Assembly (NCBI GenBank): GCA_009760855.2
Contig: WPIO01000018.1
Location: forward strand, 6,369,501 to 6,433,500
Reading direction: 5' to 3'
DNA: 64,000 nt
Origin: Cristatella mucedo
Lineage: Eukaryota > Bryozoa > Phylactolaemata > Cristatellidae
The first letter of the stretch is position 1. Each line of letters starts with the position of its first letter. Under the pieces are notes generated by a model. The model worked only from the letters and a program-made list of their open reading frames with translations, was not told the DNA's origin and ran no database searches. This document shows positions 11,575 through 22,767 of this stretch, piece by piece. The position numbers were made by a program, and so were the translations under genes.

Positions 11575-11790
11575 CTGTGTGTGTGCGCATGTGTGTGTGT
11601 GCGCGCGTGCGTGCGCTGTATGCAAATCCATTCGTTGGAGGATTTGCATGTGTATGTGCGAGTGCACGTGAGTGTGCAAATCAGTTTGTAGGATTTGCTT
11701 GTGCGTGTGCGTATGTGCACGTGTGTGTGTGTGTGTGTGCATGTTGTATGCAAATCCGTTCGTAGGAGAGTAGGAGGATTAGCATGTCCA
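11575..11790. repeat. GT-rich tract with three octamer inverted-repeat modules
   Basis: GT-rich low-complexity DNA contains three diverged copies of a module. In each, ATGCAAATCC faces its own reverse complement: 11620-11629/11640-11649 (perfect), 11676-11682/11692-11698 (seven-base arms) and 11748-11757/11776-11785 (one change). ATGCAAAT is the classical POU/Oct octamer. Any regulatory role is inference. Confidence 0.75.
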
Positions 11791-12429
11791 TCCAATTCGT
11801 TGTTTGCCCTGGCCTTCAGGCTCGTAGCTTTAGGCAGCAGGCAGCGGCCTAGCAGAGGAGCGGTAGCTGGCAGGCGAGTGCAGCCGGTTCTCAAAAGACC
11901 GACGGTGATCTGCCGAGATCAGCCTATACAGGATTAAACCTAGGAGCATAGATCGAACATCGACTTTGCCTGAGACGGTCACTCGATCCAATCGAGTTGA
12001 TGATCGAGCCGAGGGGAAAGAATCGTCCAGGTCGGTCGAAGGAAGGGAGTAGCCACGATCGGCGGTCCAAAGTAGGGACGTGGTCCGTCAGTTGCCCTGT
12101 TCCTACACAATCGGGCAGCACTAAATAAAGCATAGCAGACTTTGGCTTTGGGTGGTGAGCTAGAATTTGAGCTTTTTTGTGTAGCTTCTCTTAGCAGACT
12201 TTGGCGGCCCTGTCGTTGGGTTTTTATCTCCGGCCAATCGGCCGTACAAAATGAGTCGCAGCAGTCTAAGCTGTCGGTCTCTTCTTCTCTCGCGTGGCAA
12301 CTGCACAGTCGTCAAGCAGCCTGTCGAAGGTCCGTACGACAGACGCCACGATGCCAAGCAGGATATGAGGCAAGCAGAATTCTCGTACGATTATTTTCGA
12401 CGCTAAATGCTGATTTGAAACCACCGGGA

Positions 12430-14430
12430 GGGTTCAAGTTCTGACGTAATATGGCCAGGGTCGATTTTCGCCAGCTAAAGACCCGAAGCCCGACCTACAC
12501 GGACGTCGAACCGCAGGCGATTACACATTCACTGCTGTCAGCCGCCGAGTTCCACACCATTGAGCACCACCCCAGTCACGGCAAAAAATGAGTAATTAAG
12601 GACAATTCGACGGCAAGCGCATTGGGCGAGGCGCTTTAAAGGCATTCTTTCGTAACAGTCAACGCAGCTGTAGGCGAGCCGCTCGGCCAGGCCTGTTTCC
12701 GGCCGGCGTCGCTAGCGCCAAACCAAACTATGGCTCTGCCCTGCTTCTCCGTCTGAACAACGAGGAAGGCCGCGTCTGACATTTAACGGGAGCATCCAAT
12801 GAGCATCCAAACGCACAAAACACGAACGAAGCCCTATCAGGAGGCTCCGTCGTTGCTGCTAAAGGCTCAAACAAACACAAGAGTGGCAAGCGACGACCGC
12901 GCAGGCACGGTGCGTCCCGCCCCGCCTCGCCCCGCCCTCCCCCCCCCCGCACGAAATGGAAAACCTTTCCCGTCGAAGAGCACGCGAGTGACCGGCGCCC
13001 TTCGCGACCTCGTTGCTCAGAATCGCGAAGCGTCATTACATTCAGCCAGCCCGAGAGCCCACGAGCAATTGCGACTGCCGCGCGCTAGCACCGCCTGAGC
13101 GGCCGCCGCAGGCCGCCGCCGAGTGCGACCGCTGAAGCATTCGCTCAGCCAGGCAGCAGAGAGCTGCCGAGCAGGCAGTCGAGCTCGAGTGACGACGCGA
13201 CTGCGCCGAGTTTCCTGAAAAGCGCCGGCTTCGCATTTCTTCAGGTCGAGCTCTCGAGCGCAGCCGGGGAGGCCGGAAATCCGGTCGCAGCAGCGCCGGA
13301 TGGGCCGTATGCGCCCTGTCGACGACGGCAGCCAAGCCATCTCGCCTGAGGTAAACCGAACCCCAGAACCCGACGAGAAACGCCGCCCGACGCGGCTAGG
13401 GACCGCTCGTGTCGACCGCGGCTGGTCCCGGCACGCTGGCGCGGTTTACGCGGCGGGCGTACACTTACTCTTTTGGCGGAAGCTGCCCACCGCCAGTCTC
13501 CATCAGGGGCTGGGCCTTCTCGCTAGCAACCGGTACGGCTTCGCCTCCGCCCGCCTTTGCATTCACCGCTGGCATAACCCGGCTGCACGCTTCCGTATCT
13601 ACGACGCCGGGAAGACAGCATACAGCGAGTCCATTATTGAATAGCTCTGATCGACGGAAACCGGGCCGCCCAAGCTGCGAGGCCGTTTGATCCGTACGCG
13701 TGCGGTGAGCCGATCGTTCGATTGCGACGGGCCCGCCCTTCGTGGCATAGCCATGGTAGAGTCTCGTCGCCGTAAGTAGCTCGCTCACAGAGAATGAGCT
13801 AGCGCAGCGAAGAAACCAGCTCGCGAAAGATCTGCATCGTTGGTATCGTTTAATTGATGGCGCCGGCTCCGGACCGTCGTACAAGAGGGATGCGATAATC
13901 GATGCGGTATGCGGCCGCAATGTGTGATTCGTCACTGATCTGAAAAGGGAGTCACGGGGACTCCGGTGGGTGATTCCGGTGGGCGAGAAGGGCGAAGAGA
14001 GTCGTGCTTCCCACTGCTCCGTGCGTAGTGGAATAGACTGGTGGTCTTGCTCGTCAGCTGGCGTTTCCGTGCTGCTCGCGACGATAACAAAAACTACGAC
14101 CGCCTTGCGGATACGGCCTGCGCCGCCTGTCGGGAGTCCCTTCGGTCTCTTGCGACGCGCGATAAGTTGCGACCGACGGCTGAGCGGCAGGCTGACTCCC
14201 GAGGAGTGCGTCTACTTTAAAAGAAACGCGCCGCTCTGTCCGACAGTCGCGGGTAGTGCAGCCTCGTTCTGGCGACGCCACGAGCGGGCGCTGACGCTCC
14301 GCGATGCGTCGTGCGCTTGGGTGTAGCTTTCGCGAAAATTTCGGCTGGCACGAGCGTGAAAGGGATACTTCTCACGGACGAGGCAAAGGTGCCGGTAGGG
14401 TTGCAGCTTCTCTTTGAATTTCCAGTCAGT
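12430..14430. other. GC- and CpG-rich block, unassigned
   Basis: The base composition changes sharply to GC-rich with many CpG dinucleotides. Several frames are open for about 100 codons on both strands, which is expected at high GC. No domain or splice-supported exon was recognised. It could be a CpG island, an unrecognised exon cluster or a GC-rich repeat. It lies about 2.5 kb upstream of SLC35B3 copy B. Confidence 0.5.
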
Positions 14431-14639
14431 CAATAATGCTATTTCGGTGGGTAGTGAGTTTCACGTTTTAGAAGCGTTGCAATTAAAGGCGAAAGTCTTC
14501 AATTAGTATGAGATTCTTTAGGGACGCAATAAAATCACCAGACCGGAGTCAGAGGAGAATGTGGTAAGATGAGATGCCTGACATGGAGGTATTTCAGATT
14601 GCCAGGCCGGAACAAGAGTCAAGGGATGGTTGCAGTGTG

Positions 14640-14725
14640 GCATTCGCGACGTCAATAATAATTATTCGTTTGCATAGCGACACGAAAGAACTAAATCTCT
14701 CTGTCTAGGCACTCTGCATACACTG
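14640..14725 (-). mobile_element. L-A LINE 3'-tail fragment
   Basis: Short antisense L-A end with an (ATT)-type remnant, then ACTAAATCTCTCTGTCTAGG and a cacttt-like segment. Degenerate. Confidence 0.6.
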
Positions 14726-14764
14726 GAAAGGAAACGTTCAATTAGCTAGTGGTAGCACGCACAG

Positions 14765-15620
14765 TAATGTAATGCAATGTATCTCCGTCTGCAACTCCAC
14801 TAAGACTATGTGGGTATTGCGCAGGAGAGTTTTGACTAGCACACTCGCAGCCTAAGTAGCTTTCGGTACGCATTCGGTAGCCAGCAGACTTCATCTCATG
14901 CAACAGCGAGAAAGTGGGAAGCATAGCAGAGTAAGGAAAGTAGTTGAGGTAGCGAGTAGCATGGAAGTAGCAGCTCAGGACCGCTGGAAAGAATGAGACA
15001 TAGTCGGCAGCAGGAGAGTAATTGTCGTTGAGTAAGAATTGTGGAAGCGAGTTCCACAGTCTAGGACCTGCAGAGCTAAAGCTTCTGTCGCCAACTGTCT
15101 TTAAGCGGAGGAATGGGACAGCTAATTTATTGTCCACACAGGACCTGAGGGCGCGAACAGGCTGAAACTGATGCAGCAGTTCAGCTAGGTACGAAGGAGC
15201 CAAGCCGTGGCGGGCCTTGTGGGTCAGCGTAAGAACTTTGCTCTGCATCCCTCGATCAATCGGCAGCCATCCTAGCTCTTTTAGCAAAGGAGACACACGA
15301 TCAAACATCTTGGGTTTGTAGCCTTGCACCCAGATTCATCGCCAGCAGCAGTGGCTTAGCGGCTCTTTTCGGTAGCCCAGCAAAAAGGGAATTTCAATAA
15401 TTTAGCCGAGACAGAACTAAGGAGCCAGTTATATTTTTTGCCTGCCCCTTTGGAAGACGGCTCCTAACCTTAGATAGTTATCTGAAGTGTTGGCTTGCTG
15501 TCGGAGCACTTCTCTTAACGAGGCCTTCCAAATTTAGGCAGCTGTCAAAGGCGACGCCTAAATTCCGAACACATGGTGATGGTCGCACAGCAGCATCACC
15601 TATTAGAGAGCAAGCCTTCT
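14765..15620 (-). mobile_element. L-B LINE 3' fragment
   Basis: Read on the minus strand, it encodes the RT thumb and C-terminal region of a second CR1/L2-like family: LLKELGWLPIDRGMQSKV, AELLHQFQPVRALRSCVDN, DRSFSSAGPRLWNSLPQFL and a final RTESYLGCECASQNSPAQ. The short 3' UTR ends GGAGATACATTGCATTACATT. The upstream part (to about 15620) is frame-broken. Seven other fragments of the family are in the window. Confidence 0.85.
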
Positions 15621-15634
15621 AGTCCAGCACAGTG

Positions 15635-16125
15635 TTAGCACCCACAAGCATACAAAGGAAAATTCACGCGGAACCAGCAGATGCTGCGATGAACCCCGGC
15701 GTTTTGTTTTAGCTTCTTTTCAAATCTCATCGTGTCAGGCGGTGTCGTAGCGTCAGTTAAAAGTCAGTCCCATGCTTTGACCGGCCAACGAACTGCACGC
15801 ACGCCCTCCGCAAGATTTGAGGCTCAGCTAAAATATTCCTGTCTGAGGAGGCGGTGGTACAATGCGAAGCTTATTACGGAAATATTTCACGTAGATGGGC
15901 AACAAAAAATAAATAAAAAGACCCAAAAGTGAGCGACAGAACCTTAAAGTCGATCGATTGCTGGGCAGCGAGCGCAGGTCGGCGCGCGGGGGGGAGGGGG
16001 GAGGCGGGAAGCCTAGCGACGCAGCTGCGGTTATGGCATTCGCTACAGACAAGCCTAGCTGCAAAGCTTGGCACCGACTGCGAACGACACAGTCAGCTCT
16101 CTCGCGTCTAACTTGCATCAGCCTG
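15635..16125 (-). mobile_element. L-A LINE, very degenerate copy
   Basis: An antisense L-A match covers the distal 3' UTR and the thumb region (agtgagcgacagaacctta, then caagcctagctgcaaag), interrupted by a G-rich insertion near 15987-16004. Heavily mutated, so older than most other copies. Confidence 0.65.
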
Positions 16126-16154
16126 AATCGCGTCGTCATTTGCTCGTTCAGTCG

Positions 16155-16270
16155 GGCCTACGTATTACTTATTATTATGCTATATAATTTGTATTATTTT
16201 TTAATTTCTATTAGTATTATATTATTTATTTATATTATTATGTTATATTATACTTATTATTAAGTATTAC
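16155..16270. repeat. AT-rich, decayed (TTA)n tract
   Basis: Irregular TTA/TTAT repeats of about 110 bases with a local drop in GC content. Confidence 0.8.
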
Positions 16271-16641
16271 CCAATCGCAGCTTTCCATTCGACGAGTGCG
16301 ACGAGCGATGATAGTAAGCTGTAGCGAGCTGTAGCCCTCTGCAGTCAGCACTTCGAGGCATTTCAGCCGTCGTCCTCAGTGCCTGCCGTTGCTGACAGTG
16401 GCATGAGCGATCTCGGAGCGACGCTAGTCTAAGGGCTGACGAATAGCGACTCGTGCGGGGCGCACGACTGAGGGCTCAACTGGGGAGCGGAAGTATGGAA
16501 TGCGAAAACTGGAGCGCATATGCAGCTGCGAGGTTTGCGCCACTGTTAACCGCGAGGAAATTTGATTTTTGTGCTCGGAAGAAGTGCACCAAAAAAATTG
16601 CCGCAGTTTTACAAGAAGCTTACTTTCAAGCGATCGAGCCA

Positions 16642-16806
16642 TCTCTACTAATTAAAGAGAGAAAGTCCGTCACGCCGAAAGATGGCGCACTTGCATCACG
16701 CGGCAAGACGGTACACCTCCGTCAAGCGGCAAGATGGCGCAGCGTTGTCGTTCGTGACGGAACTATTATGACTCAGTGATGCGAGTCCACAGGCAGTGAA
16801 CTGCTC
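16642..16806 (+). mobile_element. Helitron-like short element, diverged copy
   Basis: It starts A|TCTCTACTAATTAAAGAGAG and ends near GCGAGTCCACAGGCAGTGA, matching the better-preserved units at 43418 and 43595. The CTAG end is lost here. About 165 bp with no ORF, so non-autonomous. Confidence 0.5.
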
Positions 16807-17995
16807 ATATTTGATAACTTAGCTAGGTCAATAATCACCTGAGGGATGATCAGCAGACTCACCGTGGCAGCGACTACCAAGCCCATAAAGTGAGTCTAAA
16901 TACAACTTTAGCTGCCTTTTTAATGCAGCTCGTGCAGATTTGAACACACCAGCCAGGAGTGCGAATTGAGCAGACGCTGTCCAGAACAGCAATTTTCTAC
17001 TCGAACCTTCATCCCCAAGCGGTGCCATTGCAAAATCTATGCCAAATGAAATCAGATGTCCAACGAATTCTCCACTTTCCTACTTAAATAAATGCTGAAC
17101 ATCAAATGACACAGCGACTTTCATGGCCTTTGTCACCGTTGAATTGAGGAAGAACTCAGCTATGTTGAACTTAAGCAATGAGCACAATTTCGGAGTTTGC
17201 CTTGAGGCATAGGGAAACCACCAAGTTGGGCTACGCACAAACTAATAAACATATGGGGTGCACTAGTATATGCGGTGAGTGAAAATGATCACTGTCTGAA
17301 GAGCTGTTAGAGGTTACCCGATGTGGGACGCCCGACTAAGGGTAGCACAGCTCTCGGCTGTCTGGGTGTACGAAAGCGAGGGTACGTGTTGCAGAAATAC
17401 ACATTGACTTCGAAAACATGAACCTTTTGAATTGTAGACAACGGTTAAATGAACTGAAGGCGCTACTCGTGTAAAACTGTCTCTTCTGTATAGAGTATTC
17501 ATACTCATATCAAGGTTTGTTTATATGCATATTCAAGCCACGAGCTCGGAGCTACGCTGTGCGCTCTCTGCTTTGTCCTCCAAGTATGTCCTCCAAGTAT
17601 ATGTGCATTGCTACGGTGACTCGCATGCTGCATTTTATTAGAGTTACTATTTGAACATGTCTGTTTACTCATTGGTTGCACTGAGAGCGTTGCAGAGGGC
17701 TGCGCTTCGTGGCTCCTCACAGAGCTGCTGAAGTCACTAGTCGCGTGTCGCATCTCTTCAAGGGGTGCCTCAAAGAAAAGCTAGTCCCATAGCCACCCCC
17801 CCGGCGTCGTCGCCGGTAGGCGGAATCTTTACCGAATCTTTCGCGACGCCCACATTCTATTGCAACTTCTTGCGTTTGGATAGAGTATGTTTCTTGGCGA
17901 AGCGCCAGTACTGCATCAGCACTTATCATGCAACAGATATGCCAGCATGCCCGATCAAAGGAATCGAAACCAGGAATAGGCAAGGATATTTTAAA
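16807..17995. other. Intergenic, nothing recognised
   Basis: Only a small local duplication (tcctccaagtatg twice near 17577-17602) was noticed. No gene or repeat family was identified. Confidence 0.4.
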
Positions 17996-18125
17996 TAATA
18001 ATTGCAATAATGATAACACACTTTATAAAGCGCCCTCACAGAACTCTGTCTAGGTGCTTTACATTTGCTGCAAAGGAAACACGATCGAAAGGTCAGTGGT
18101 AGCATGCTCAATAAACGACAAGATA
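17996..18125 (-). mobile_element. L-A LINE 3'-end fragment
   Basis: Antisense L-A tail: aataatg, then ctttataaagcgccctcac, ctgtctaggtgctttacatt and the start of the 3' UTR (cacgatcgaaaggtcagtgg). Confidence 0.8.
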
Positions 18126-18194
18126 GCAACTTTCCGCTCAACGACCCGCTGCTAAGCCACGTTGCGGTCGCAGAACTAAGGTGGGCTCGAGCCC

Positions 18195-18262
18195 TGCGGC
18201 AAATGTAAAGTGCTTGGATAGAGATTAACTCTCTCTTTGGGTGCTATACAAATGAATTAACG
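18195..18262 (+). mobile_element. L-A LINE 3'-end fragment
   Basis: Short sense L-A tail (GCGGCAAATGTAAAGTGC, then ATTAACTCTCTCTTTGGG), lying 70 bases from an antisense tail fragment. Confidence 0.65.
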
Positions 18263-18795
18263 GGACTTTTTTATGTACCTCTATATAAAAAAAAATCCAC
18301 GCACCGACAATAGTAACAGGAGAACTACAGAGTACTACTGAGGAACCCTGGGTACATCAGAGCCACAGGGGACGAGGCGAGTGACAATCGTGCAAGTATT
18401 CGCGAACGCTGACGTCGAGTCATCAGCGGCAATTGCAGACGGGCTACCAGCATCGAGCTCCCCGAATACCGGCGCACTGTCCGCTTCAGTCAGTGGAGCA
18501 CGTGTCGCAATGCAGGCGGTCCATGACTTAGGGATTACCGAGCGAGGATTCAGAAGCTGAGCGTAGCTCTACTTCCTGGCCACGACTGAGGCTAGACTGA
18601 ACAAACGACCAATCGCCGTCAATGGCTTTGCTTTAAAAAGCAATGCGGATGACTTAGCCGTCGAAGTCATTAAAGCGAGCGTTCCTCGTGAGTTCCTGTT
18701 TATCACGCAACGACGAGCTTGTCATGTAGGAATCAGACGGCGAGGCAGCGGGAGACCGAGGCAATTGTGGAAGGCTTAAATTTACCCGGAAAAAA

Positions 18796-18967
18796 ATCCT
18801 AGCTGATTAAACAGCCTCTTTTGTATAGCGACGGAAGAGCCTTCACGGCTATCACCACCGCTTGCATCGGCGATAAAGGATCGCTCACCGCAGGAATCGA
18901 ACCCACGACCTCGGGACCTCGGTGGTGAAAAACAACAACCTTACCTAGTGTGCCATCACGGCTCACC
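18796..18967 (-). mobile_element. S-A SINE (tRNA-derived)
   Basis: Full-length relative of the unit at 47534. On the minus strand a tRNA-like head (B-box-like GTGGGTTCGATTCCTG) is followed by the GCGATAAAGGAT-type body in reverse and the shared GAGGCTGTTTAATCAGCT end. Confidence 0.85.
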
Positions 18968-20957
18968 AAGTATAGCTGATGGCTATTTCCAACCTCCCTG
19001 ACAAAAGTGACTTTTCGACGACCAGTCTGGGTGGAGCGAAGTGAGTAGGAAGCGGGACTTTAGAAAAACTTGACCGTTTGAACTTCTTACGAGCCTGACA
19101 ATCCAGAAGCAGGAAAGGAGCAAGACTCGCTGTGTGAACGCCGCTGACATGATAGTTAGCTGTGAAGCTAGTCTTATTAATTAAATATTTTAAGTGTATG
19201 ATTAAGCTGAGACGGGCACACTCAAAGACCGTCTCAGCTCTCCAAGGGCCCTCTGCATCCTAGCGGGCCCTACGAGCAACGTAAATACATGGGACTACGT
19301 GGGTATAACGGCCCCCCCCGGGCCTCTTTCGCTCTTCTCAGCTGAGGCCGGGAAAGTCAACAGTCAACAACTCCGCCGTGCGGGATGCGAGCAGTGAGCG
19401 ACGAAGTTAGCGGTTCCTGAATTATAAGCATTGGAAAACGTATGCAGGCTTGCATGTAATAATCTATGGTTCAGACGGGATAAAAAAGCAGCCCAATTTT
19501 CAAGAGATGGCTAGCCAGTTGGAGCCAGTGAGTTGTACATCGGACGTCAAATGAAGTATATACATCGACGACGTGGACTGATCATATTGACACAAGAGCT
19601 GTCTACGCATTCTTCTGCTCGAGTACTTCGGCATATGTAAAGCACGCAGATAGAGATTTGAGTTCTCTTAGTGGGCAATTGAACGAAGTAGTTAATTTAA
19701 TTTGTTTATTGCTGCTTCGATTAAAAACGGCATTGACTTCGAAAGACTAGCAGACTAAAATAGTGCAATGAAACGATCGCCAGCAGGTACTCACTATTTA
19801 GCCAAGAGCACAGCCGTCAACCATGTCACCATTTTGCTAGCAGCAACAAAGGGCAAAGACGCGTCTGCCAAAAAGACGGGTGGAACATGAGTGCGAATTA
19901 TTGCTGCCTCGTTCTGCTAGCTTCGAAATAATACCTGCTGTGCGCATCGAAGTAGCATCTGCGACTCGGAAGCCGTGTGCGAGGTGCTACCTTCACCTTC
20001 ACCAACCGTGCTTGTCACGCCTCAAAAGGGCTAGCTCAAAGGTTCGTTACCTTCACTGCATTCGTGGCTCTTAGGACTTTAATTGAGAGACTACTGCGGT
20101 GGGTGCCTTCGTAGCACTGCGTTTAACTGCGATCCTACGAACGGCACTAATAGTTCAATTTTATGAAATGGTTTAGAACTTAAGTAATCACTAAAAACTG
20201 AAGAATGGCATAACCTTGAGCAAACACTGCGAATGCAGTGTTCGAGCTGTTGACCTTATGCTAGCGAGTACTGTTAGCCTCTTTTAGTGATGATAGCTGA
20301 GTATTGTTCTTTTGCGGTTTTTGCATCAGCTGCGAGAAAGGTCAGACAGATATGTATTTTGCAAGCAGCACTCTCTTCAATAACGAACAATAGTGCCGAC
20401 TAACAAGCGGTTTTTACTACTATCCGGTGTCTAGGTAAACTAGACCCGCGGACAGTACATGATGTGACAGCTACTCAGCTCGAGGAAAAACACTACAGAT
20501 TTCCATATACTGCCAAAAGGCGACTGAGTATGGCACGGAAACTCAATGCAGCGATTCGCAGTATGCGATTATCAGTATATATTGTAATATTCTGTTATGG
20601 CGGTCCTGCCCATGCAACCACTATGTATGCTAAATCACCAGTGCATCAAAAGGGTGTGCACCAGGAATGGCATCAGAATACAGGCAATCTGATTTGAAGA
20701 TAGCAGGTATACCGACCGATGCAGCATGACTGACGGTCTGATCAGCATGTTACTGAAGTGCATGGAGAACACATTTTCTATATCATCCGGAATCGGAATC
20801 ATCTGGATTGCCTAGGCTTCAAGATGTCCACCAGCACGTGAAACACTGTGACCACTGCCTATGACCTATTCCTCACGTCTGCAAGTCCAGAATTTAGCAA
20901 ATGATTATTGGAAAACAGAGGTGCATCATCAACTTAAACTAGACTGTGACTTGGAGG
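18968..20957. other. Downstream flank of SLC35B3 copy A
   Basis: A short L-A tail-like fragment lies near 19625-19690. No other gene was recognised. The 3' UTR of copy A presumably occupies the part next to 20958, but no poly(A) site could be fixed. Confidence 0.4.
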
Positions 20958-21126
20958 CTAAACAACATGGTCTTCGTAAGCCTTGCGGTAACGAACAATC
21001 GTGGCCGCCTTGTTGCTTTTTAATCTGTTGACTAGGCGATACAATGATGCATCAATAGCATCCTTGTTGCTGCTGTAGATGTTGAGGTAGATTCCGAGGA
21101 GTACAATCAAGCCAGACCACAGGTAC
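20958..21126 (-). CDS. SLC35B3: SLC35B3 copy A, exon 9 (last)
   Basis: 169 bases, acceptor ttttgaccag, stop TAG at 20958-20960. Encodes the last membrane helix YLWSGLIVLLGIYLNIYSS and a basic cytosolic tail with YRLVNRLKSNKAATIV, ending YEDHVV. Confidence 0.93.
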
Positions 21127-21377
21127 CTGGTCAAAACATGAAATGCCGATATCTTACACAAGCTGAGACAAAAAAGGAAGATGGATAGATAGGCATATAG
21201 AGAAGGAGAGTGCGATAAAAAGAGAGTGAGCAAATAGAAGACGGCTCGAGAGTTTAGAGACTGAGTTTATGTAAATAGATACATGAACAAGGAGAGAGGT
21301 TGAATGAGTAAAGAAAGAGAGTGAGATCAGGAATGACAAAGAGAGAGAGAGAGAGAGAGAGGAGAGTGGAGATAGAT

Positions 21378-21447
<70 letters not shown>

Positions 21448-21478
21448 AGAGGGAGTGAGGAAGAAGGAGGGGAAGGGG

Positions 21479-21509
<31 letters not shown>

Positions 21510-22676
21510 GAGAGAGTGCACGTGTGTGCCTGCAGGTGTGTGCGCACACGCATGCGTGCGTGCGTGCATGAGGGAGAGAGAGCACACATACTAAGCAACT
21601 TTAGGTCTACTCACGTTATCGTGAATGGCTTCGTGAAAAGCAAAAATGAAAGAACGATGGAGAGAGCTTTTCTGCAGGCCGTTACTGTAATAAAAAACAA
21701 ATAAAGAAAATTGCAATGAAAGCTCATATATTTAGTCCGTGAAGTCGACTTAGGGGCTTACGTAAAAAGTTCAATCGCTTGAAGCCTGTCAAGCAGGTGG
21801 CCACTCGAATCTGAATTTGACATCAGACCTTGCTCGACACTCTAAGTATAATGCAGTCATAGTGTGTATTAGGGTTGTTACTGGATGTGCTATTGGTAAA
21901 GCAATCCCAGGCAGTCTAGGAACTTCACCCAGATTTAACAATAATAATAAGATACTTGCATGCTGCTCTAGGAGAACTAAATCTCTGTCTAGGCACTTTA
22001 CATATGCATTAATGGAAGCATTTCAATTGCTTAAAAATATCATACGAAGTCAGCAAGTACAAGTACAAAAGGGACAATGCAAATGAGAAAAAGCTGTGAA
22101 GAACAGGTGGCCTTTTAGCTTCTTTTTAGATCTCGTCAAATCAGGGGATGTAGCAACGTGTGTCGTGAGCAAATTCCAGGCTTTGGGAGAATGCGACTTA
22201 AAGGCATGATCGCCAAAGGATTCGAAGTTGTTTAGACACATAGCTAAACGACTTGAATCAGAGGAGCAAGAGGTACGAAGCAAATCCTGAAAAGTACTTC
22301 AGGTATGTAGGCAGGATCAAAAGAATTGAGAGACCTGAAAGTAAGTGACAGAAGCTTGAAGTCCATACACTGCTTGAAGGGGGAGCCAATGCAGGTCGGT
22401 GGAAAGAGGTGAAATACACAATTGCGACGTTCGCGAAAGACTAGTCCGGCTGCAGAATTTGCACCAACTGTAAGCGCCTTAGCACCAAGGCCAGAAGACC
22501 AGCGACTAGAGAGTCTTAGAAGTCGTGATGGGATGTCACAAACGAATGGACCGGACCAACTGTGATGTGGTATCCCTATATAAGCAAGACCCCCCAGTTG
22601 TTGTAATGTTATGCAGCTAAAACCAGACATAACTAATAATGATAATAATACATTTTTATAGAACCCTAAGAGAACT

Positions 22677-22767
<91 letters not shown>

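Noticed and set aside
13017-14326. ORFs of about 100-156 codons on both strands
   Set aside because: Expected in CpG-rich DNA with few stop codons; Arg/Ala/Pro-rich composition and no motif or splice pattern.
21154-21598. Several ORFs of 70-143 codons made of Ser-Leu or Arg-Glu
   Set aside because: They are translations of the (GA)n/(CT)n microsatellite. The same holds for frames at 22639, 30592, 32693, 34634 and 54898.
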